Notes under the pieces: generated by a model
What the model was told of the DNA's origin: nothing
What the model saw: only the letters and a program-made list of their open reading frames with translations
Databases searched by the model: none
Shown here: positions 1 through 6,457 of the stretch, piece by piece
How the letters are laid out: every line of letters begins with the position of its first letter
Numbering within the stretch: the first letter of the stretch is position 1
Assembly (NCBI GenBank): GCA_025362415.1
Contig: JANYGM010000327.1
Location: 1 to 9,183 of the forward strand
DNA from: a bacterium
GTDB taxonomy: Bacteria > Bacteroidota > Bacteroidia > Cytophagales > Thermonemataceae
DNA length: 9,183 bases
Reading direction: 5' to 3'
Program-made: the position numbers and the translations under genes

Positions 1-90
1 GCCTTTTAGGCTAGCTTCCACGACCTACCCTTAGGGTGTAAACTAAATCCCAAGACTTTTGCAAGAAGTCTAATGAACTTAGTGGTAAGA
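1..90. mobile_element. Possible truncated insertion-sequence end or structured non-coding DNA
   Basis: No open reading frame of note is visible here. Bases 53-71 form a hairpin (AGACTT, a 7-nt loop, AAGTCT), and a second short palindrome ACCC-TTA-GGGT lies just left of it. Read on the minus strand, the block TTAGACTTCTTGCAAAAGTC resembles the terminal inverted repeats of IS5-like elements as I remember them. That would place an insertion sequence running off the left edge. No transposase sequence and no target duplication are visible, so this is a weak call. It could equally be the structured 3' end of an upstream transcript. Confidence 0.25.
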
Positions 91-166
91 AAAAACAAAA
101 TAGGAAGTTATTTACAATGTATTACTAAATGCAAACATTTCAATAGAAAAACGCAAGTTATAAAAT

Positions 167-1546
167 ATGACTACAACGCTTATTCCAGCACTTGGAAACC
201 CTAATTTAAAGCTAAAATTAGAAAAATTATTACTTGATTGTATAGAATTTAGAGGCTGCACAGCTTTTTGGACTATACCAACCTACTATTTTTATAATGT
301 TAAAGAAAAATCAGACTCACACGCTTTAATTAAGGCTATACAAAAACCTAATTCTTTCTTTTGTGCAGATATCCACTTGCCTACAAATATTGATAATATT
401 TTTGAATATACTAAATTAGGTGTAACTGAAATATATTTACACAAATATAGACAAGGAAAAGACCATACACTCAATACAAACTTATTGCATAGCAAGGTTT
501 TATTATTTGATTTGGGTAATGAAAATGCTGAAATTTGGATAGGTAGCCATAATTTTACTGATTACGCCATTTCTGGTAAGAATTTAGAAGCTTCTGTAGC
601 CATTCAATGTAAAAAAACTGATGACATTTACAAAGATACAAACGCTTATTTAGAAAAAATTAAAAAAGACTTTTGCCTTATATTTGACCCAACAAAAGTA
701 GCGTTTTATAAGCAATTACAATACATTAAGGCAACACAAATTACTGAAAATATTGCTTTAAAAGATGTGGTAACACTTGTAGGTTATAATATGGATAATC
801 TGGACAAAGAGCAAATAATCCAATTGCTGTCCCTTAGTGATAAAGATTATAGTAAATATAAAGTAATAGGGGAAGAGATTTATTTACACACTTATGATAT
901 TGGAACAAATAAAGAGCATTTGTATAAGTGTAAAATTGAACAATCAGGCAACTTTAATGATGAAATTGATAAATTAAAAATAGATTTTACAAATCCTCGC
1001 CGTTTTGCGTACACAGGTATAGGAACACTAGCTTTACTCAAAAAAGAGAGAAAAATTACAAAAGTTGATACTGAAGTAGCTTCTTATTTTGTCAATCTTC
1101 AAATTAAGGAGGAAATGATAAATTTTGAGGTATATTTAAAACCAGCTAATAATGAATTTTCTTATTGGAAATCCGTAAATACAAATCAATATAACTCATT
1201 TTTAGGTATAGAAGATGGTTTTGATGTGCAAGAAATCAGTTTTGATTTAGACAAAAATGGTAAAAGAGTTAGTTTAAAAGGTGATTGGTTGAATGTAGGC
1301 ACAAAACTAAGTAACTTTTACGCTGAACTTGAAAGTCTAATCAAAGAGGAAAATAGTCTGATTAGTAAACAAGTAGAGAAGAGCTTTGGTGAAATAAAGA
1401 TAAATATCAATATCAGAAAAACTGTATTAGAAGACTTTATCAAAAAAATTAAAAAAGAAATAAATTTACCTGCTTACTTTAAATCACAAATGGAAAGGAT
1501 AATCATTGATAATTATCCTCCAAAAGAAGGTAATAAAACTAGATAA
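167..1546 (+). CDS. PLD-fold (HKD motif) protein, possible restriction-type nuclease
   Basis: The 459-residue protein carries one phospholipase-D active-site motif: H108-x-K110-x4-D115, then G126-S127-x-N129, with a trailing N139/E141 in the GKNLEASV segment. This HxKx4D...GSxN pattern is that of the PLD superfamily, whose members include nucleases such as BfiI and the NgoFVII family. Those with one motif per chain usually dimerise to build the active site. Residues from about 190 onward are not recognisable to me and may be a DNA- or partner-binding region. No signal peptide or membrane segment is seen, so it is probably cytoplasmic. The ATG at 167 follows an A-rich stretch without a Shine-Dalgarno sequence. 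The gene ends 81 bases before the short leader ORF at 1628 and could be co-transcribed with the restriction-modification gene. The PLD assignment is firm; nuclease and defence roles are inferred from motif and neighbours. Confidence 0.8.
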   Translation: MTTTLIPALGNPNLKLKLEKLLLDCIEFRGCTAFWTIPTYYFYNVKEKSDSHALIKAIQKPNSFFCADIHLPTNIDNIFEYTKLGVTEIYLHKYRQGKDHTLNTNLLHSKVLLFDLGNENAEIWIGSHNFTDYAISGKNLEASVAIQCKKTDDIYKDTNAYLEKIKKDFCLIFDPTKVAFYKQLQYIKATQITENIALKDVVTLVGYNMDNLDKEQIIQLLSLSDKDYSKYKVIGEEIYLHTYDIGTNKEHLYKCKIEQSGNFNDEIDKLKIDFTNPRRFAYTGIGTLALLKKERKITKVDTEVASYFVNLQIKEEMINFEVYLKPANNEFSYWKSVNTNQYNSFLGIEDGFDVQEISFDLDKNGKRVSLKGDWLNVGTKLSNFYAELESLIKEENSLISKQVEKSFGEIKININIRKTVLEDFIKKIKKEINLPAYFKSQMERIIIDNYPPKEGNKTR

Positions 1547-1597
1547 ATTCATTTTAAATCTTCATAAAGTAATAGAATATTTTAAACTTAACCCCTC

Positions 1598-1648
1598 ATT
1601 CTACTCCACCAACATACAAAAACACTTATGGAACTAAAAATTGATTTG
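1598..1648 (+). repeat. 51-bp direct repeat, left copy (duplicated spoT 5' end)
   Basis: This block is identical base for base to 3634-3684. It contains 30 bases of upstream sequence (ATTCTACTCCACC...) and the first seven codons of spoT (ATG at 1628, encoding MELKIDL). The copies differ at the bases just outside on both sides (C versus A on the left, C versus G on the right), so the 51-bp limits are clear. The two copies are 2036 bp apart and flank only the fused restriction-modification gene. It is best read as the left half of a long target-site duplication. Confidence 0.95.
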
Positions 1649-1675
1649 CAGAAAATAAAGAATACAGCAAAATGA
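1628..1675 (+). CDS. Truncated SpoT leader peptide overlapping the methyltransferase start
   Basis: The left repeat supplies the spoT start codon, and the frame runs 15 codons (MELKIDLQKIKNTAK) to TGA at 1673-1675. The first seven residues equal those of SpoT; the last eight come from the inserted DNA. The stop overlaps the methyltransferase ATG (1672-1674) as ATGA, the usual geometry for stop-restart translational coupling. The peptide itself is probably without function. The likely role is to let ribosomes loaded at the native spoT start reinitiate on the restriction-modification gene. That this frame is translated is inferred, not shown. Confidence 0.5.
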   Translation: MELKIDLQKIKNTAK

Positions 1676-3633
1676 AAAACCAAAAATTTACTTTTATAGA
1701 TTTATTTGCAGGAATAGGTGGTTTTCACTTGGCTATGCACAGATTGGGCGGAGAATGTGTTTTTGCATCAGAAATTGACGAGCAAGCTAGGCTTACTTAT
1801 GAAGCAAATCATAAACAAAATAGTCCCAAATTGTTTGAAAACAACCTTTTTAACAAAGATATTAGAAGTATTGCACCAAAAGATATTCCAGATTTTGATG
1901 TGCTTTGTGCGGGTTTTCCTTGTCAGCCGTTTAGTCAGGCAGGGCATAAAAGAGGTTTTGATGATAATCACCATTCTGAAAGAGGAAATCTGTTTTTTAA
2001 CATTGCTGAAATCATTGAAATAAAGCAACCAAGAGCATTTTTTTTGGAAAATGTACGTGGGATTGTTTCTCACGATAACGGAAAAACATTTAAAACAATC
2101 AGAAATATCCTTGAAAATGAACTTGGTTATTCGTTTTATTTTAAGGTTGTTAAAGCTTCTGATTATGGTTTGCCACAACTGCGTCCACGTGCTTTTATGG
2201 TAGGTTTTAGAGATGAAAGTTTTATGAATAGTTTTACTTTCCCTGAAAATATACCGCTCAAATTCAATATGAGTGATGTTTGGGGTGGAAAATGCACCAG
2301 AGAAATAGGTTTTACTATTCGTATTGGTGGACGTGGCTCAAATATTACAGATAAACGCAACTGGGACGCTTATAATGTGGATAATCAAATAAAAAAATTA
2401 TCTTACATTGAAGCTAAAAAAATGCAAGGGTTTCCTGATGATTTTGAATTTCCTGTTAGCCCACGCCACGCTATCAGACAACTAGGAAATAGTGTTGCTG
2501 TTGATGCCGTACAAGCTGTTGCAGGCAATATTTTAGCACATCTTAAAAATCTAACACCAAAAAATACAACATTGAAAACAACAAAAAATAAAGGTGAATG
2601 GACAGAATTATTAGTTTTTATTAAACTTTTACTAGAAAAAAAACTTTATCTTTCTGATGAAAATCTTAATACAAATAAGAACTTTCTCAAAATAAATAAA
2701 GTTACAACGAAAAATTTAGAGGTAGAATTTCTGTTGTCAAATCTTTCAACTATTATTACTCAAAATAAAAATGATAAAAGCCAGAAAGAAATAACTATCA
2801 GCCAAATTATTACGCCAGAAATAATAAATTTACTAACTTCTGTCATTAGAGATAGTAATGGCACTTTTAATGCTCCAGAATTTAAAATTATTCAAGATAC
2901 ATTGGGTTTTCACATTGTAAAAGGGGGAAATACTTACCAAAAAGCAGATATTTTATTGGATATTGAGAATGAAAAAATACAAAAAGAAAATGAAGGATTT
3001 GGTATTAAATCTTATCTAGGTGCAAAACCAACGCTACTCAATGCTTCTGGAAATACTAATTTTATATTTAAAATCAATGGTTTAGATAAATCAGCCATTG
3101 ATAAAGTAAATAACATCAATACAACAACAAAATTAAGAGATAGAATAAACGAAATATATAATTTAGGGGGCGTATTTGAGTATGTAGGTGCAGAAAAAGA
3201 TACTATGGACTTTAATCTCAAAATGGTAGATAGTGAAATGCCTAACATTGTAGGTAAAATTTTGTTATATTTTTATAAAGATAGAATTTCGTCTTTGAAA
3301 GAAATTGTTAAGAAAATAGCAGAAGAAACCAAAGATAGTGATTACGAAATATTGCTTACAAACAAAGTCAAACGCCTTTTAGTTGATATTTTATTGGGCT
3401 TTTTTGCAGGAATAAAGTGGGACGGCGCACACGAGGCAAATGGTGCAATCATTATGAAAAATGATGGTCAATGTGTTGGGTTTCACGTTATTGAATTAGA
3501 AACTTTGAAAAATCATTTATTTGAGTATATCAGATTAGAAACGCCTTCTTCCACACGACACCGCTTTGGAAAATTATATATAGAAAATGATGGAAAACTA
3601 TATTTTAAGCTCAATTTCCAATTAAGATTTTAA
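1649..3633 (+). mobile_element. Compact restriction-modification cassette inserted in the 5' end of spoT
   Basis: The DNA between the two 51-bp repeats is 1985 bases long and holds just one gene with 23 bases before its start codon and none after its stop. The right repeat begins on the base following the TAA at 3631-3633. There is no transposase, integrase or terminal inverted repeat within it. Removing one repeat plus this segment would restore an ordinary spoT 5' end. Restriction-modification units inserted with long target duplications are known from bacterial genome comparisons, and this fits that pattern. Capture by recombination of a circle carrying the spoT 5' end is another possibility. 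Confidence 0.75.
1672..3633 (+). CDS. Fused C5-cytosine DNA methyltransferase / HpaII-type restriction endonuclease
   Basis: A single 653-residue chain carries both halves of a type II restriction-modification system. Residues 1-292 are a complete m5C methyltransferase: motif I FIDLFAGIGG (7-16, SAM binding), motif IV GFPCQPFSQ with catalytic C84, motif VI ENV (126-128), motif VIII QLRPR (169-173), a short target-recognition segment about 210-245 (RIGGRGSNITDKRNWD), and motif X QLGNSVAVDAV (270-280). A Thr/Lys-rich linker (about 292-307) leads to residues 308-653. That part matches the HpaII endonuclease family as I know it: KGEWTELLVF near its start, ADILLDIE (425-432), GFGIKSYLG (442-450), LLNASGNTNF, FFAGIKWDG (577-585), ETPSSTRH, and the C-terminal FKLNFQLRF. 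HpaII cuts CCGG, so CCGG is the inferred target. D426 and K446 are candidate catalytic residues. Both halves look intact. Translation probably depends on the ATGA overlap with the upstream leader frame. Confidence 0.9.
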   Translation: MKNQKFTFIDLFAGIGGFHLAMHRLGGECVFASEIDEQARLTYEANHKQNSPKLFENNLFNKDIRSIAPKDIPDFDVLCAGFPCQPFSQAGHKRGFDDNHHSERGNLFFNIAEIIEIKQPRAFFLENVRGIVSHDNGKTFKTIRNILENELGYSFYFKVVKASDYGLPQLRPRAFMVGFRDESFMNSFTFPENIPLKFNMSDVWGGKCTREIGFTIRIGGRGSNITDKRNWDAYNVDNQIKKLSYIEAKKMQGFPDDFEFPVSPRHAIRQLGNSVAVDAVQAVAGNILAHLKNLTPKNTTLKTTKNKGEWTELLVFIKLLLEKKLYLSDENLNTNKNFLKINKVTTKNLEVEFLLSNLSTIITQNKNDKSQKEITISQIITPEIINLLTSVIRDSNGTFNAPEFKIIQDTLGFHIVKGGNTYQKADILLDIENEKIQKENEGFGIKSYLGAKPTLLNASGNTNFIFKINGLDKSAIDKVNNINTTTKLRDRINEIYNLGGVFEYVGAEKDTMDFNLKMVDSEMPNIVGKILLYFYKDRISSLKEIVKKIAEETKDSDYEILLTNKVKRLLVDILLGFFAGIKWDGAHEANGAIIMKNDGQCVGFHVIELETLKNHLFEYIRLETPSSTRHRFGKLYIENDGKLYFKLNFQLRF

Positions 3634-3684
3634 ATTCTACTCCACCAACATACAAAAACACTTATGGAACTAAAAATTGATTTG
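3634..3684 (+). repeat. 51-bp direct repeat, right copy (functional spoT 5' end)
   Basis: This copy is identical to 1598-1648. It starts immediately after the restriction-modification stop codon and supplies the 30-base leader and first seven codons of the intact spoT gene. Only these 30 bases separate the two genes, so spoT probably has no promoter of its own left nearby. Confidence 0.95.
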
Positions 3685-5922
3685 GAGCTAGAGAAGAAAG
3701 AAATCATTAAGCGTTATAGAAAGCTCCTAAAAGCCGCTAAACCTTTCCTCAAAGACAAAGATGCTAAACTTATTAAGAAAGCATTTCAACTTTCGGCTGA
3801 TGCGCACAAAGATATGCGCCGTAAATCTGGAGAACCTTACATTTATCACCCACTTGAAGTAGCCCAAATCTGTGTAGAAGAAATTGGTTTGGGAACTACC
3901 TCTATTATTGCAGCCCTTTTGCACGATGTCGTAGAAGATACAGACATTGAACTCTCCGAAATAGAAAGAGATTTTGGTAAAAAGGTCGCTACAATCATTG
4001 ATGGACTGACTAAAATCTCTGGTGTAGTCCTTGCTGACCCTAATAACTCTATGCAAGCAGAGAATTTCAGGAAGATTTTGCTTACTTTATCTGATGATGT
4101 AAGAGTTATTCTTATCAAAATTGCTGACCGCTTGCATAATATGCGTACTTTGGAAAGTATGCCTCGTTCCAAACAGCTTAAAATTGCCTCTGAAACAAGT
4201 TATATCTATGCACCGCTTGCGCATAGGCTTGGCTTGTATGCTATTAAGTCGGAACTAGAAGACCTTTATCTAAAATACACAGATAGAGAAACTTATGACG
4301 AAATTGCAGACAAGATTAAGGCAACGAAAGCAGCCCGTGACAAGTTTATTAAAGACTTTATAGCACCGCTTAACAAAACTTTGACAGAAGAAGGGCTTAA
4401 TTTTGTCCTGAAAGGTCGCCCCAAGTCTATTCATTCAATATATACAAAGATAAAAAAGCAAAATATACCTTTTGAAAAGATATACGACCTTTTTGCTATC
4501 AGAATTATACTAGAAGATGTACCTGTTGAACAAGAGAAAGCAGCTTGTTGGAAAGTGTATTCTATTGTAACAGATTATTATAAGCCTAGTCCAGAACGTC
4601 TTAGAGATTGGATAAGCACGCCTAGAGCCAATGGATATGAGTCTTTGCATACAACGGTAATGAGTAGCGTAGGACAATGGGTGGAGGTACAAATTAGGAC
4701 AAGGAAAATGGACGACATAGCAGAGAAAGGTTATGCTGCACATTGGAAATATAAAGAAAGTGCGCCTGTTGCAAAGAATAATGCTAAGATTTCTTCAGAA
4801 TCACATCTTGAAAGTTGGCTAAACAAAGTCCGTGATATGTTGGAGCGTCAAGATACTTCTGCTATTGAGTTTGTTGATGAGTTTAGAAGTAATCTTTTCT
4901 CTGATGAAGTCTTTGCATTCACGCCAAAGGGAGATTTAAAGGTACTTCCAGCAGGTGCTACGGCTTTAGATTTTGCTTTTGAAATACATTCAAATCTTGG
5001 TGCAAGTTGTATAGGTGCAAAAATCAATGGAAAACTTCAGCCTATCAGCTACAAACTTCAAAATGGAGACCAAGTAGAAGTAGCTACTTCCAAAAAGCAA
5101 ACGCCTAGTGAAGATTGGTTGCGTTTTGTCGTGAGTTCTAAGGCTAAAACTCGTATTAGAGAGTATCTTAATGATGATAAGCGTTCTATGATGAAAAAAG
5201 GACGTGAGATTGTAGATAAAAAGATAATGCAAATGCTTTCTATTCCTACTGATGATAATATTTTGAACGAACTTAGAGCATTATTTAACTATAAATCTTC
5301 TACTGACTTCCTTTATTCAGTCGGAAAGGAATATATTAAGCCTGCGGAGCTAAAGCAATATAAGATTGTATATAATAAAAAGGTTGGTAGTAAGCATCAT
5401 ATCAAAGATGACAAATCTTTTGCAAAGGCAATGAAACAAATTCAAGGAGAAGATGCAAAGGATATACTGCTGATAGGAGAAGATTTAGATAAAATAGATT
5501 ATCAATTAGCAGTTTGTTGTAATCCTATCTCTGGTGATGATGTGTTTGGTTATGTTACGGTAAATGATGGAATAAGAATACACCGTACTTCTTGCAAAAA
5601 TGCAAAAGAATTGCTTTCTCAACACGGTAATAGAGTGTTAAAGGCTAAATGGGCATCAGTTGCTCGTGATAGTTTTTTGGTGGACTTAACGACTACAGGC
5701 ATTGATAGAGTAGGACTCGTCAATGATGTAACGAGAGTAATATCTTCAGAACTTAAAGTTAATATGCACTCCATTTCGTTAAAGGCAGACAAAGGTATTT
5801 TTTATGGTAACTTTACTGTTTTAGTCCACGACACAACACATTTGAATATGCTGATAGATAAATTAAGGGAAATAGATGGTGTTGAAGAAGTTTTGCGTTA
5901 TGAAAATCATTCAGAGTTATAA
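3664..5922 (+). CDS. spoT: RelA/SpoT-family (p)ppGpp synthetase/hydrolase
   Basis: This is a full-length 752-residue long RSH protein that makes and degrades the alarmone (p)ppGpp from GTP/GDP and ATP. The N-terminal HD hydrolase domain (about 45-195) keeps its metal and substrate residues: RRKSGEPYIYHP (H62), LLHDVVEDT (H87-D88, E91-D92) and DRLHNMRT (D155). The synthetase domain (about 245-365) has GRPKSIHSIYTK, YDLFAIR, NGYESLHT, VEVQIRT and GYAAHWKYKE. A TGS domain follows (about 413-475), then a helical region, a conserved-cysteine segment (C618-C619, H640, C644) and a C-terminal ACT domain (about 670-748). Both catalytic domains look intact, so it should be bifunctional. The ATG at 3664 lies in the duplicated repeat, 30 bases after the restriction-modification gene, which suggests read-through transcription from upstream. 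A hairpin terminator follows directly. RelA-type nomenclature is possible if the genome holds a second homologue. Confidence 0.97.
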   Translation: MELKIDLELEKKEIIKRYRKLLKAAKPFLKDKDAKLIKKAFQLSADAHKDMRRKSGEPYIYHPLEVAQICVEEIGLGTTSIIAALLHDVVEDTDIELSEIERDFGKKVATIIDGLTKISGVVLADPNNSMQAENFRKILLTLSDDVRVILIKIADRLHNMRTLESMPRSKQLKIASETSYIYAPLAHRLGLYAIKSELEDLYLKYTDRETYDEIADKIKATKAARDKFIKDFIAPLNKTLTEEGLNFVLKGRPKSIHSIYTKIKKQNIPFEKIYDLFAIRIILEDVPVEQEKAACWKVYSIVTDYYKPSPERLRDWISTPRANGYESLHTTVMSSVGQWVEVQIRTRKMDDIAEKGYAAHWKYKESAPVAKNNAKISSESHLESWLNKVRDMLERQDTSAIEFVDEFRSNLFSDEVFAFTPKGDLKVLPAGATALDFAFEIHSNLGASCIGAKINGKLQPISYKLQNGDQVEVATSKKQTPSEDWLRFVVSSKAKTRIREYLNDDKRSMMKKGREIVDKKIMQMLSIPTDDNILNELRALFNYKSSTDFLYSVGKEYIKPAELKQYKIVYNKKVGSKHHIKDDKSFAKAMKQIQGEDAKDILLIGEDLDKIDYQLAVCCNPISGDDVFGYVTVNDGIRIHRTSCKNAKELLSQHGNRVLKAKWASVARDSFLVDLTTTGIDRVGLVNDVTRVISSELKVNMHSISLKADKGIFYGNFTVLVHDTTHLNMLIDKLREIDGVEEVLRYENHSEL

Positions 5923-5927
5923 AAAAT

Positions 5928-5972
5928 AAAAAAATAGGGAGCTAAATTTATAATTTAGCTCCCTATTTTTTT
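5928..5972. terminator. Intrinsic terminator after spoT, probably bidirectional
   Basis: A perfect inverted repeat begins six bases after the spoT stop. The core stem TAGGGAGCTAAATT (5935-5948) pairs with AATTTAGCTCCCTA (5952-5965) around a 3-nt loop. It is extended by seven A on the left and seven T on the right, giving 21 uninterrupted pairs. The T run on the + strand and the matching run on the - strand suit rho-independent termination in either direction. Confidence 0.93.
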
Positions 5973-5986
5973 GTAATAACGTTTTG

Positions 5987-6234
5987 TTTATTGAATACAA
6001 CACGTTGTTTATTGAATACAACGCGTTGTTTATTGAATACAATGCGTTGTTTATTGAATACAACGCGTTGTTTATTGAATGGAGGCTGTGATTTATTAAA
6101 TGAAGGCTGTGATTTATTGAATGGAGGTTGTGATTTATTGAATGAAGGTTGTGATTTATTGAATGAAGGTTGTGATTTATTGAATGAAGGCTGTGATTTA
6201 TTGAATGAAGGCTGTGATTTATTGAATGAAGGTT
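5987..6234. repeat. 21-bp tandem repeat array, two repeat families
   Basis: Eleven full 21-bp units and one partial unit run head to tail without spacers. Each begins TTTATTGAAT (one reads TTTATTAAAT) followed by 11 variable bases. Units 1-4 (5987-6070) end ACAACGCGTTG or a one-base variant. Units 5-11 (6071-6217) end GAAGGCTGTGA or close variants, and a shortened twelfth unit ends at 6234. A degenerate half-unit precedes unit 1. In the first family the unit junction makes ACAACGCGTTGT, a 12-bp perfect palindrome, in two of the four units. The array sits between the spoT terminator and the histidine kinase. A TTG-started frame of 81 codons runs through it, but there is no ATG or ribosome-binding context, so I do not call it coding. 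Confidence 0.93.
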
Positions 6235-6457
6235 AAATAAAGGTGGTGATTCTTTTATGATTAGTTTTTTGTGTAGATAGTTTGTAATAATCCGCCTAAA
6301 AAAATCTTAGAATAGTACAAAAACAATCTTCTATCTCATAAAGAAAACACAAAATATTTTCTTTATTTTTTATGGTTTTTATTGTATTATACTGTTTTAT
6401 ATTTATATTGATGCGTATATTGTGCCAGCACCAAAAACTAACCATTATAATAACTTT
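6235..6457. other. A+T-rich gene-free stretch upstream of the histidine kinase
   Basis: This stretch follows the tandem repeats and presumably contains the kinase promoter and 5' leader. I find no convincing Bacteroidota-type promoter (TTG plus TAnnTTTG), no strong hairpin and no RNA gene in it. A degenerate echo of the 21-bp unit (AAGGTGGTGATTCTTTTA) persists for about 20 bases at its left end. Confidence 0.5.

Noticed and set aside
1768..2178. Minus-strand frames within the methyltransferase, spoT and kinase genes (the largest at 1768-2178 and 7726-8292)
   Set aside because: They overlap well-supported genes on the other strand, have low-complexity compositions and resemble no known protein.
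1598..3684. Classical transposon flanked by direct repeats
   Set aside because: There is no transposase and there are no terminal inverted repeats inside, and 51 bp is far longer than ordinary transposon target duplications.
5987..6234. CRISPR array
   Set aside because: The units are contiguous 21-mers with no unique spacers, and no cas genes are near.
5991..6236. An 81-codon frame through the tandem repeats (NTTRCLL and NEGCDLL units)
   Set aside because: It starts only at a TTG, lacks any initiation context, follows a strong terminator and exists because a 21-bp unit keeps its frame open. The opposite strand is equally open, so it looks like a repeat artefact.
6422..6457. GTG start 12 codons upstream for the histidine kinase
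   Set aside because: The added residues (MPAPKTNHYNNF) would precede a signal-peptide-like segment that begins naturally at the ATG at 6458.
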